From an uncultured Candidatus Saccharibacteria bacterium (GTDB taxonomy: Bacteria > Patescibacteriota > Saccharimonadia > Saccharimonadales > Saccharimonadaceae): 19,746 nucleotides of DNA. A model generated the notes under the pieces. The model was not told where the DNA came from and did no database searches. It was given only the letters and a program-made list of their open reading frames with translations. The stretch covers positions 1-19,746 of the forward strand of contig CALEXY010000009.1 of the NCBI GenBank assembly GCA_937924995.1, given 5' to 3'. Numbering within the stretch: the first letter of the stretch is position 1; each line of letters begins with the position of its first letter. The position numbers were made by a program, and so were the translations under genes. This document shows positions 5,977 to 12,167 of this stretch, piece by piece.

Positions 5977-7044
5977 ATGGCTGATGCCAAAAAAGTAACA
6001 ATGGATGAATTGCTAGATAACGCTGGCGACTCTATCAAAAAAGCAGCAACTGGAGATGTAGTTTCCGGAACTGTTTTATCAGTAAAAAAGCACGAAATCT
6101 TGATTGATCTCGGTGCACAAGGTGTAGGTTTGGTGCCTCGCCGCGAAGCTTCTTTCGCACGTAACCTCGAAGAAGGTGCAGAAGTTACCGCTTCTGTAAT
6201 CGATTCTGAGATGGAAGATGGTATGGTGCTTCTTTCACTTCGCAAAGCAGTGAAGGATAAGGGTTGGGATGAAATCCAAGCCAAGCTCGATGCTTCTGAA
6301 ATCGTGGAAGTTACTCCATTTGATGCAAATCGTGGTGGTCTTCTCGTGGAATACGAAGGAATTCGTGGTTTCTTGCCAGTTTCACAACTTTCTGCTGAAC
6401 ACTACCCACGTGTAGGTTCTGCTGATAAGGACGAAATCTTGCAACGCCTCAATTCTCTCGTCGGTAAGGGAATCAAGGTTCGCATTCTTGATGCAAGCAA
6501 GAAAGATAATAAGCTTATCTTCTCTGAAAAGGAAGCTGTCAAAGACGGCCTCGCTGCTCGTTTTGCTGAACTTCATGTCGGTGACACCGTCGAAGGTGTA
6601 GTAACCGGTGTAGTAGACTTCGGTGTATTCGTAAATGTAGAAGGTATCGAAGGTTTGGTGCACATCTCAGAAATCTCTTGGGAACGCGTCAATAATCCAT
6701 CTGACTACGTTAAGGTTGGCGACACTATCAAGGCAAAAATTATTGCGATTGATAAGGAACGTCTCAGTCTCTCCATCAAGCAACTCGTGGCTGATCCATG
6801 GCTATCAGAGGTAGAAAACTTGAAGAAGGGTTCAAAGGTGGAAGGTACGGTTACTCGTATCACCCCATTTGGTGCTTTTGTTCAGATTTCTCCAGCTGTT
6901 GAGGCTTTGGTTCACGTTTCTGAACTTGGTGAAGGTAACGACGTCGATCCAGAAAAGATCTTTACCTTGAACGAACGCAAGAACTTCAAGGTTCTAGATA
7001 TCGATCGTGAAGGTCGCAAAATCTCACTCTCTGTTGCAAAATAA
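5977..7044 (+). CDS. rpsA: 30S ribosomal protein S1 (four S1 domains)
   Basis: S1 binds mRNA and helps load it on the small ribosomal subunit. The protein has 355 aa and four OB-fold S1 domains at about residues 26-91, 110-186, 202-269 and 283-354. The third and fourth have the best RNA-binding signatures (DFGVFVNVEGIEGLVHISE and PFGAFVQI...LVHVSE). E. coli S1 has six domains; four is common in short S1 forms. I place the start at ATG 5977 (MADAKKVTMDELL) because GAAGGAAGG precedes it; the 16 codons upstream from 5929 look like leader. Codon use is much more GC-ended and uniform than in neighbours, as expected for a highly expressed ribosomal gene. Confidence 0.95.
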   Translation: MADAKKVTMDELLDNAGDSIKKAATGDVVSGTVLSVKKHEILIDLGAQGVGLVPRREASFARNLEEGAEVTASVIDSEMEDGMVLLSLRKAVKDKGWDEIQAKLDASEIVEVTPFDANRGGLLVEYEGIRGFLPVSQLSAEHYPRVGSADKDEILQRLNSLVGKGIKVRILDASKKDNKLIFSEKEAVKDGLAARFAELHVGDTVEGVVTGVVDFGVFVNVEGIEGLVHISEISWERVNNPSDYVKVGDTIKAKIIAIDKERLSLSIKQLVADPWLSEVENLKKGSKVEGTVTRITPFGAFVQISPAVEALVHVSELGEGNDVDPEKIFTLNERKNFKVLDIDREGRKISLSVAK

Positions 7045-7056
7045 GACAGAAGTTAA

Positions 7057-7085
7057 AAATAAGCCCTGTGAGGGCTTATTTTTTG
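7057..7085 (+). terminator. Terminator of the S1 gene
   Basis: AATAAGCCCT / AGGGCTTATT with a GTG loop, followed by a T-tract. Confidence 0.93.
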
Positions 7086-7162
7086 TGTGTGAATTCTAGG
7101 GATAGTAATGGGTGATTGGTGTGGGGAATAAAATAAACTTGGGATTTTGATGTACAGAATTA

Positions 7163-7194
7163 AAATAAGCTCGGGGTTCGAGCTTATTTTTTTT
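7163..7194. terminator. Second terminator, bidirectional
   Basis: AAATAAGCTCG / CGAGCTTATTT with a GGGTT loop and eight T on the plus side. On the minus strand it directly follows the stop of the 7197-8438 gene. On the plus strand it is a second stop for S1 read-through, or the end of a short transcript from 7090-7160, where I see no convincing promoter. Confidence 0.85.
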
Positions 7195-7196
7195 GA

Positions 7197-8438
7197 TTAT
7201 TGATTTTTGTTTGAGTAGAAATTTTGGTCGAGGACCTGAACTTTAGCGACGCTACCTTTGAGATTGAACTGAGAATTATCGAGATAGGTGAGATCACCCA
7301 TATTAACAGCGGTAGGATTGGCTTCTTTTAATCGATTATAATCGACGAGGAATTCGACCACACTGCGATCGTTTTTGTGAACGGTGTGAGTGGTGGGGTC
7401 GGTGTCACCGTCATCTTTTTGGTCGCCAATCACGCAACGTAAGGTGTTTTGATGACCTTGATGATCAAGAGTAACCTCGATGAGTTGGCCAATTTTATCG
7501 GAGATGCCACTACCGACCGCGACGACAGGGTAGGTATTTTCGCCGTCTTGATAATAGGTGAGGCCGGATTTTCCGACATGGAAATTGGCATTTTCGTGAG
7601 TGAAATTATAATTCGGAGTGGTTTTATCGGTGATGGCTTTATAGTCCATAAAGGATTTGAATTGGCCGATGCCGGCAGGGAAATTAACCGTTTTTAGAAT
7701 GGTTTTTTCGGCGGTATGAGCGAGTTTTTCGTCTTGTAAGGTGATAGCGGTGCGGTGTTCAATTGGGGTGGCGTTAGTATTTATGGAAGTGGTATCGTCA
7801 GCTATTTTTTCTTCAGGAATGGTCAAATTATTATCGGGAGTGAATTTTTGCATATCATCATCTAGCTGGATGGAATACGCGGAATTTTCGGTGTCGTTGG
7901 AAGCTTTCGAGGTTTCAATTAGTGGATTGAATTGATTTTGGTATTCAATTGGGCCATTTTCGGGAGTGTAATCTGGTTCGAGGCCTTTTTGGGCGCGAAG
8001 AGCATTGTGATGGTTCATGTAATCTTCGTAGCCGGTGAAGGTGCGCTCATAATCGTCTTCTTCGTCATCTTCAAGGGGGACGCCGAGTTCTTCCATGTCT
8101 TTTTGGTGCTGCTCGATGGATTGATCAGAGAGGTGGTTGGCTAATACAGAAACACCTTTTATGGCAAGTCCTGTGCCAATGGCAAGTAGAGCAGCGCGAC
8201 CAATGGTAGGAGCGGCCATAGCAGCAAGATAGGTGAGTTTTTCGACAACAGTGTCGAGAGCAGGCTCGTTTTCGCGCTTTTTATCAAGTTCAGATTGAAG
8301 GTGTCTCTGGAATTGACGTTCCTGATAGGCGGCGGAGCGATGGAGCTGAGGAATTTCAGGACCTTGATTATGATTTTGAGTGTGAAGTTCTGGTTCCTGT
8401 TGAAATTGATTAAAATTCTTGCGTGTTTCGTGCTCCAT
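7197..8438 (-). CDS. Single-pass membrane-anchored protein with C-terminal globular domain
   Basis: The 413-aa protein has four parts: a polar Gln/His/Glu-rich N-terminus (1-60); one long hydrophobic Ala/Gly-rich helix (about 70-99); an acidic, Asn/Asp/Thr-rich low-complexity linker (about 105-250); and a folded C-terminal domain (about 255-405). The last contains YPVVAVGSGISDKIGQ, then CVIGDQKDDGDTDP, THTVH and SVVEFLVD. That pattern reminds me of secreted double-psi beta-barrel (3D/RlpA-like) domains, but this is a resemblance only. No cleavable signal peptide is seen; with N-terminus inside, the C-terminal domain would face the cell surface. The ATG is 9 nt from a TATAAT, so the mRNA is near-leaderless. 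Confidence 0.8.
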   Translation of the reverse strand: MEHETRKNFNQFQQEPELHTQNHNQGPEIPQLHRSAAYQERQFQRHLQSELDKKRENEPALDTVVEKLTYLAAMAAPTIGRAALLAIGTGLAIKGVSVLANHLSDQSIEQHQKDMEELGVPLEDDEEDDYERTFTGYEDYMNHHNALRAQKGLEPDYTPENGPIEYQNQFNPLIETSKASNDTENSAYSIQLDDDMQKFTPDNNLTIPEEKIADDTTSINTNATPIEHRTAITLQDEKLAHTAEKTILKTVNFPAGIGQFKSFMDYKAITDKTTPNYNFTHENANFHVGKSGLTYYQDGENTYPVVAVGSGISDKIGQLIEVTLDHQGHQNTLRCVIGDQKDDGDTDPTTHTVHKNDRSVVEFLVDYNRLKEANPTAVNMGDLTYLDNSQFNLKGSVAKVQVLDQNFYSNKNQ

Positions 8439-8447
8439 AATGCTTAT

Positions 8448-8453
8448 ATTATA
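8448..8453 (-). promoter_or_regulatory. -10 box of the membrane-anchored protein gene
   Basis: TATAAT on the minus strand, 9 nt before the ATG at 8438. The seven upstream codons of the longest ORF overlap the box itself and are rejected. Confidence 0.6.
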
Positions 8454-8595
8454 CCGCAAAAATAAGCTGAGAGGTATGAAAAAAGAGGAAGGGGCGGATG
8501 AAATTAAGCAGAGTGGAATGATGTGAGTGGAATTTTAAGCTAGACGGAATAGTAAAAGAGAAAGGTTCATGGCGCGGTGTGACAGGGGTGAAATA

Positions 8596-8624
8596 TTGAC
8601 AAAAATGACTGTTTGTATTATAAT
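8596..8624 (+). promoter_or_regulatory. Full-consensus promoter of the membrane-protein operon
   Basis: TTGACA (8596-8601), a 17-bp spacer, and TATAAT (8619-8624), exact consensus. Predicted start is near 8631. This lies in the 341-bp spacer 8439-8779; the part before 8596 shows nothing recognisable. Confidence 0.93.
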
Positions 8625-8630
8625 ATTGGT

Positions 8631-8779
8631 GTAATTTTGTGTTTGGACAATTTTGTCCCAAAATAGTTCTTTAGAAATGAGGTGAAATTATGCAAACTTA
8701 GATCCTAATTAATTTTAATTGAATTTGGAAAATTGAAACTATTTTTGGTTCACTTCGGTGATACGACAAGGAGGGAAAA
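8631..8779 (+). promoter_or_regulatory. 149-nt leader with hairpins and a four-codon ORF
   Basis: Near the 5' end, TTTGGACA (8642-8649) pairs with TGTCC(C)AAA (8654-8662). A tiny ORF, ATG CAA ACT TAG (8690-8701), has a good GAGGTG 5 nt upstream. A small hairpin TCAC-TTCG-GTGA lies just before AAGGAGGG (8768-8775), the Shine-Dalgarno of the first gene. No known riboswitch was recognised. Confidence 0.5.
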
Positions 8780-9382
8780 ATGGAGGGAAATTTTGTGGAA
8801 TTGATTAAATTAAGTGAAGTAGTGAATGGCCTTGAAGGCGAAAAAATCACATCAGTGGTACAGGAGAAAAATCGACGCACTAGAGTATTAAACGGAATTA
8901 TGCTGCTAGAGGTGGCAATCAGTTTAATAGTGTTATTTTTTGGATTTTCGGTGATAAATGGCTATAAGATGGCGATCTTAATGATCGGACTTCCGGTGAT
9001 GGTTTTGCCGAGCCTGCTCACGAATGCGTATTGGTTAGATCCATATATGCGAGTAAATAACAAGTGGGTGAAATTCCTGTCAGAAGAACTAAGCTTGAAT
9101 CGAAAATTCTGTAATAATATGCATGCATGGATTTTTTTAACCTATAGCGTGTATATTTTTATTCCGGGAACAGAGAAGTTGACGACAGTTTTTGCACTAA
9201 TGTTGGTGAGTCTAGCGACAGCTTTTTATGGTCTGCAAATTTTTTGGCCGGCGGAATTTGAGAAAAGTTTTCTGAAACTGAATCGAATTCTGTCAAGTGC
9301 GATTTATTTGATCTTGAGTTACGTGTTAATTATGGCTGCGGTTTTGACTTATTTGGCCTGTGTAGGGGCATTAAACCACTAA
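8780..9382 (+). CDS. Polytopic membrane protein, 200 aa
   Basis: I do not recognise the family. About five hydrophobic spans are visible (roughly 37-59, 62-86, 112-130, 134-157 and 171-196), after a soluble 35-residue N-terminus with a Lys/Arg-rich end (KNRRTR) that favours a cytoplasmic N-terminus. The start is firm: AAGGAGGG is 4 nt upstream of the ATG. It is the first gene of a two-gene operon driven by an exact-consensus promoter, with an unusually long leader. The next gene starts 34 nt after its stop and also encodes a small membrane protein, so the two may work together. Confidence 0.85.
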   Translation: MEGNFVELIKLSEVVNGLEGEKITSVVQEKNRRTRVLNGIMLLEVAISLIVLFFGFSVINGYKMAILMIGLPVMVLPSLLTNAYWLDPYMRVNNKWVKFLSEELSLNRKFCNNMHAWIFLTYSVYIFIPGTEKLTTVFALMLVSLATAFYGLQIFWPAEFEKSFLKLNRILSSAIYLILSYVLIMAAVLTYLACVGALNH

Positions 9383-9416
9383 AAACACAGACAGTGTGGA
9401 AAATGGAGGGGGGAAA

Positions 9417-10013
9417 ATGAAACAATTGTTTAAACTTAGCAATAGAAATTTAATGAGAATTCTGTTATGTTTAATTTCGACGATTATCTGTTTGAGTGAT
9501 CCTCAGGTAGGTGTCGGTATTAGCATATTAGGGTTCGCGGTTGTAATGATAGACTATTTTCGGCAGGCAATTTTCAGGAAACAGGAATGTGATTTTTGGA
9601 TGCTAGGAGAGACACTACTCGAAGGTCGGGTGTCATTAGCAGATTTTGTTTATGGAATTTTGGTAATGCTCATGGTCTTTTATGTATGTGGAAACTCAAT
9701 ACCAACAATTGTATTTTTCATGGTAGGATTTTTATTCTGTTATTGTCTGATTATTTGGGTTTTTACACATGACAAATATTCGGAGCAAATGCGGAAGAGT
9801 CTTTCAAATGTCTGGTTCTTTTCGATGATGTTAATTCCATTATGGGGATTAACGATTATGGCTTGTCGAAATTTGGCAGAACTTTTAGTGTGTATAGCGA
9901 TAAACATAACGTTATTCGCAATGGGGGTTTGGCCGTTAGTTTCAGATGATGACGACTTCCAATTCTATGAAGAACAGGAAGAATGTGAGCCCGAAGAGGA
10001 GAAAGAAAAATAA
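9417..10013 (+). CDS. Polytopic membrane protein with acidic C-terminal tail, 198 aa
   Basis: Six hydrophobic spans are visible in three hairpins (about 14-30/32-49, 76-93/96-117 and 132-149/154-172). A very acidic tail follows (SDDDDFQFYEEQEECEPEEEKEK in the last 23 residues). I start it at ATG 9417, behind GGAGGGGGG, instead of a GTG seven codons earlier. The second span (GVGISILGFAVVMIDYF) can be lined up with GLQIAAVGFMAFAIKFF of the 11161 protein, and both have the same three-hairpin layout, so the two may be distant paralogues. Function unknown. It is the last gene before a strong terminator. Confidence 0.82.
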   Translation: MKQLFKLSNRNLMRILLCLISTIICLSDPQVGVGISILGFAVVMIDYFRQAIFRKQECDFWMLGETLLEGRVSLADFVYGILVMLMVFYVCGNSIPTIVFFMVGFLFCYCLIIWVFTHDKYSEQMRKSLSNVWFFSMMLIPLWGLTIMACRNLAELLVCIAINITLFAMGVWPLVSDDDDFQFYEEQEECEPEEEKEK

Positions 10014-10054
10014 AAATACTTCGGAATCTCATGCTGAATAATTTCACTAGTTTT

Positions 10055-10080
10055 AAAATCCCCTCGATGAGGGGATTTTT
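10055..10080 (+). terminator. Terminator of the membrane-protein operon
   Basis: AAAATCCCCTC / GAGGGGATTTT with a GAT loop and T-tract. The next gene's -10 box begins only 5 bp later. Confidence 0.93.
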
Positions 10081-10084
10081 GGTG

Positions 10085-10090
10085 TACAAT
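10085..10090 (+). promoter_or_regulatory. -10 box of the nuclease/phosphatase gene (leaderless)
   Basis: TACAAT, then ATAAGC, then the ATG at 10097: a 6-nt gap. The -35 region falls inside the terminator hairpin and shows no consensus. Confidence 0.5.
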
Positions 10091-10096
10091 ATAAGC

Positions 10097-10831
10097 ATGA
10101 AAATTTTACAATTGAACGTATGGATGGGAAAAGTGGAGGGGGAATTAAAACGCTTTTTGGAAAATAATAACTTTGATGTAATCTGTATGCAGGAGGTGAT
10201 GAGCTCAGAGAATTGTCAGGTGCATTTAGCGCGACTTTGTTTTGACGCGGAAGCGATCAAGCAGGCGACGGGGATGCCGTATGCTTATTTTTCGCCAAAC
10301 TGGAGTAGTGATATAGCGAACGGAAGTTTTGAGCTAGGAAATATGATTTTAAGTAGAATTCCGTTTCGCTCGACAATGAACACTTTTGTGAATGGGGAAT
10401 ATACGGAACATACGATTCTGGAAAAAATGTGTTCAAACAATCTAAATGTGCAGGTGGTGGAATTAGAAAACGGTGTGGTGATCGCAAATCATCATGGATT
10501 TTGGCGTTCGCAACCACTCGGGGACGAGGATACAGTGAAGGCATTTAAGCATTTGGCGGAAATTATTCAACCGTATCAAGATAAGCCATTTGTGCTTTGT
10601 GGTGATTTGAATGTGAGGCATGAAGCGCCAGCGATGAGGGAATTGGATTTCTTGCGTGATTTGACGTATGAGAACGGGGTGAAAAATACACTTTCGGGTT
10701 TGAAATTTAATGGTGAGGTGCCATGCGACCACATTATGCCAAACGATAAGTTGGAAGCGAAAAATTTCGTGGTGCATGAAGGCTATGCTTCGGATCACGT
10801 AGGAATTTCGGCTGAGATTGAGATAAAATAA
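10097..10831 (+). CDS. Endonuclease/exonuclease/phosphatase (EEP) family protein
   Basis: This is a metal-dependent phosphodiester hydrolase of the DNase I/ExoIII/sphingomyelinase superfamily, 244 aa. The motifs run in the expected order: LNVW with Asn7, ICMQEV with the metal-binding Glu33, a His pair in IANHHGFW (132-133), LCGDLNV with Asp170 and Asn172, and ASDHVG with Asp233-His234. There is no signal peptide, so it is probably cytoplasmic. The substrate (DNA, RNA, lipid or nucleotide) cannot be told from the sequence. The true start is ATG 10097: the 22 codons upstream run through the previous terminator and the -10 box. The mRNA is predicted to be leaderless. Confidence 0.9.
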   Translation: MKILQLNVWMGKVEGELKRFLENNNFDVICMQEVMSSENCQVHLARLCFDAEAIKQATGMPYAYFSPNWSSDIANGSFELGNMILSRIPFRSTMNTFVNGEYTEHTILEKMCSNNLNVQVVELENGVVIANHHGFWRSQPLGDEDTVKAFKHLAEIIQPYQDKPFVLCGDLNVRHEAPAMRELDFLRDLTYENGVKNTLSGLKFNGEVPCDHIMPNDKLEAKNFVVHEGYASDHVGISAEIEIK

Positions 10832-10857
10832 GCAGTTAGATTTTCTGAAAAAGAGGG

Positions 10858-10885
10858 AACCCCAATCGTGAGATTGGGGTTTTTG
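10858..10885 (+). terminator. Terminator of the EEP gene
   Basis: AACCCCAATC / GATTGGGGTT with a GTGA loop, followed by a T-tract. Confidence 0.93.
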
Positions 10886-10903
10886 GTTTTTTGTGATGTT
10901 TAT

Positions 10904-10953
10904 AAAAAATTTCCCCTAGCCTTGCGACTAGGGTGCGGGAAATCCCCGAATAT
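10904..10953 (-). ncRNA. Candidate small RNA A (about 50 nt)
   Basis: On the minus strand a promoter is followed, exactly 6 nt after its -10, by ATATTCGG. A hairpin CGGG-GATTT-CCCG comes next, then CAC, then a second hairpin CCCTAG / CTAGGG ending in GAAATTTTTT. The 5' octamer, the following CGCAC and the AAATTTTTTAT 3' end are shared with a second element at 11792-11845, while the stems differ by compensating changes. ATTTCC can also pair with GGAAAT to extend the second hairpin right up to the T-tract. No ORF fits. Antisense overlap with neighbours is minimal, so it looks like an independent trans-acting RNA. Function unknown. Confidence 0.65.
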
Positions 10954-10959
10954 AGCCTT

Positions 10960-10987
10960 ATTGTATCAGGGAATAATTAAAAATCAA
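10960..10987 (-). promoter_or_regulatory. Promoter of small RNA A
   Basis: On the minus strand: TTGATT (10982-10987), a 16-bp spacer, and an extended -10 TG-A-TACAAT. This sits in the 329-bp spacer 10832-11160, which also holds the EEP terminator, small RNA A and the promoter and leader of the next gene. Confidence 0.65.
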
Positions 10988-11048
10988 CACCATAGTGAAA
11001 ATTTTACAATGATTTCTAGTTAAAATAATAAGAGGTTTGGTTTTTTGA

Positions 11049-11077
11049 TTGCTATTTTTTAATAAATATGAGATAAT
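11049..11077 (+). promoter_or_regulatory. Promoter of the 11161 membrane protein gene
   Basis: TTGCTA (11049-11054), a 17-bp spacer, and GATAAT (11072-11077). Predicted start is near 11084. Confidence 0.6.
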
Positions 11078-11083
11078 ATGGAA

Positions 11084-11160
11084 GTAACTAATTTACTGGC
11101 CCCGGTCAGTAAATTTCATTTGAGGCCTTAGTGGCCTAGTATTTTTACAAGGAGGTGCGT
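11084..11160 (+). promoter_or_regulatory. Structured leader with two hairpins
   Basis: Hairpin 1: AATTTACTG (11090-11098) with CAGTAAATT (11107-11115), a perfect 9-bp stem. Hairpin 2: AGGCC (11123-11127) with GGCCT (11133-11137). The Shine-Dalgarno AAGGAGGT (11149-11156) is an exact complement of the 16S tail and lies 4 nt before the ATG. Confidence 0.65.
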
Positions 11161-11700
11161 ATGCACAAAATAAATACAATTGTAACTTGTTGGTTGAAGA
11201 TTTTTGGATGTATTATCTTCATGTTGCTTTGCTTGAATGGTTATCATTATGGATTGCAGATTGCCGCTGTAGGGTTTATGGCCTTTGCAATTAAGTTTTT
11301 CGACTATTCATTGGCTTCCGATGACGAATTTAAGAAAAAGAACATTGATTTAGGTCAAAGAAATATATGTGGGACCGTCTGCGGGTTAACTTCTTGGATT
11401 TTATTTTTTTATTTAAAGAAGTCTGATGGATTCGTAGCGATTGCATATTTTAGCTTTATTGTTTTGACTATTAACGCAATTGGCGAATGGCTAACGTATA
11501 AGAAGAATCTTAGAAATACTAAGAATGAGGATATAAAAGAAAATTATACATCAAGTTCTCTGGTATTTTTAGTATTAATGCCGGCTTTGATGTTGGTTGC
11601 AATGGCGTTTAATGTATATATTTTAGCTTTGACGATGATGGCTATTGTAGTCGTGCTATTTATTCGGGCAAGACAACACGGCATAGAATTCGTTTGGTAA
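11161..11700 (+). CDS. Polytopic membrane protein, 179 aa
   Basis: Six hydrophobic spans are arranged as three hairpins (about 8-25/30-48, 69-86/88-110 and 132-150/152-170) with charged loops between them. I do not recognise a family. The layout and a motif in the second span (G..I...GF....I.FF) resemble the 9417 protein. The ATG at 11161 is chosen over an in-frame GTG at 11155 because the GTG lies inside the perfect AAGGAGGT Shine-Dalgarno. Its leader has two stable hairpins. On both sides, in the same orientation as each other, lie the candidate small RNA genes A and B. Both RNAs contain CGCAC, complementary to GTGCG between its Shine-Dalgarno and ATG. Confidence 0.83.
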   Translation: MHKINTIVTCWLKIFGCIIFMLLCLNGYHYGLQIAAVGFMAFAIKFFDYSLASDDEFKKKNIDLGQRNICGTVCGLTSWILFFYLKKSDGFVAIAYFSFIVLTINAIGEWLTYKKNLRNTKNEDIKENYTSSSLVFLVLMPALMLVAMAFNVYILALTMMAIVVVLFIRARQHGIEFVW

Positions 11701-11729
11701 CTTTGCGAAAAATACTCCTTTAATTATAG

Positions 11730-11753
11730 ATCCCCTCGAGAGAGGGGATTTTT
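11730..11753 (+). terminator. Terminator of the 11161 gene
   Basis: ATCCCCTC / GAGGGGAT with a GAGA loop and five T. Almost identical to the terminator at 10055-10080. Confidence 0.92.
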
Positions 11754-11791
11754 GCTGACTAGAAAAAATGAGTTTTCTGCACTACTTGAAT

Positions 11792-11845
11792 AAAAAATTT
11801 GCCCCAACCTTTCGGTTGGGGTGTGTGCGGCTAGGTGCCGAATAT
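11792..11845 (-). ncRNA. Candidate small RNA B (about 54 nt)
   Basis: This is a second copy of the element at 10904-10953. On the minus strand, 6 nt after TATAAT, it begins ATATTCGG. It then forms CGGC-ACCTA-GCCG, a CACACA linker and the terminator hairpin CCCCAACC-GAAA-GGTTGGGG followed by CAAATTTTTT. Compared with copy A the first stem has a G-C to C-G swap at its top pair with the same 5-nt loop length, and the second stem is wholly re-sequenced but still perfect. This is what conserved RNA structure looks like. No coding potential. It lies in the 312-bp spacer 11701-12012. Confidence 0.68.
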
Positions 11846-11851
11846 GTTTAT

Positions 11852-11880
11852 ATTATAGTAAAAGGGGGTCGCAAAAGTAA
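11852..11880 (-). promoter_or_regulatory. Promoter of small RNA B
   Basis: On the minus strand: TTACTT (11875-11880), a 17-bp spacer, and consensus TATAAT (11852-11857). Confidence 0.7.
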
Positions 11881-11899
11881 TAGTTTTATGAGGCTTTAG

Positions 11900-11978
11900 T
11901 AAAATATCATAGTTTACATGCTTACTTCGTTGTATGGGCGAACTACATTCTCGCCTAACCGGTGGTAGTGAGAATAAA
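11900..11978 (+). other. Spacer with a possible short structured transcript
   Basis: A TAAAAT box at 11900-11905 could start a plus-strand RNA near 11912 that ends at the 11979-12009 hairpin. Inside, ACTAC (11942-11946) can pair with GTAGT (11965-11969), and ATTCTC (11947-11952) with GAGAAT (11970-11975); the two pairings cross each other. GGCGA/TCGCC is an alternative. No known RNA family was recognised and the promoter lacks a -35. Confidence 0.3.
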
Positions 11979-12009
11979 AATAATCCCAAAATTTGGGATT
12001 ATTCAATAA
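11979..12009. terminator. Terminator of tRNA-Asn (bidirectional shape)
   Basis: AATAATCCCAAA / TTTGGGATTATT around one base. On the minus strand it directly follows the tRNA and runs into TTTTTATT. Confidence 0.85.
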
Positions 12010-12012
12010 TTT

Positions 12013-12087
12013 TGGCTCCCCCGGTCAGGCTCGAACTGACAACCTCGAAGTTAACAGCTTCTTGCTCCACCATTGAGCTACAGGGGA
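12013..12087 (-). tRNA. tRNA-Asn (anticodon GTT)
   Basis: The acceptor TCCCCTG pairs CGGGGGA (with one U:G). The D arm is GCTC/GAGC with a short loop. The anticodon loop is CTGTTAA with anticodon GTT (plus-strand 12053-12055), and the T arm is GTCAG/CTGAC. Discriminator G and an encoded CCA are present. The anticodon stem has an A-G mismatch at its outermost pair. It is a single-gene unit with its own promoter and terminator. Confidence 0.97.
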
Positions 12088-12097
12088 TTGTTCTTTA

Positions 12098-12126
12098 ATT
12101 ATAACGCAGATAATTCATTCTATCAA
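12098..12126 (-). promoter_or_regulatory. tRNA-Asn promoter
   Basis: On the minus strand: TTGATA (12121-12126), a 17-bp spacer, and TATAAT (12098-12103). It is divergent from, and partly interleaved with, the suf promoter. Confidence 0.85.
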
Positions 12127-12133
12127 GAGACAA

Positions 12134-12142
12134 TGTTATAAT
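12134..12142 (+). promoter_or_regulatory. suf operon promoter (extended -10)
   Basis: TG-T-TATAAT, with TTCATT 17 bp further upstream as a weak -35. Predicted start is near 12149, and GAGGTG then lies ahead of the sufC ATG. The -35 region lies within the tRNA-Asn promoter spacer, so the two promoters may compete. No Fe-S regulator site was recognised. Confidence 0.7.
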
Positions 12143-12167
12143 TTAATAAAGAAGAGATTGAGGTGCA

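Noticed and set aside
11918..11968. 16-codon ORF (MLTSLYGRTTFSPNRW)
   Set aside because: No Shine-Dalgarno, and too short to support. It overlaps bases needed for the proposed RNA structure. Could be a gene remnant.
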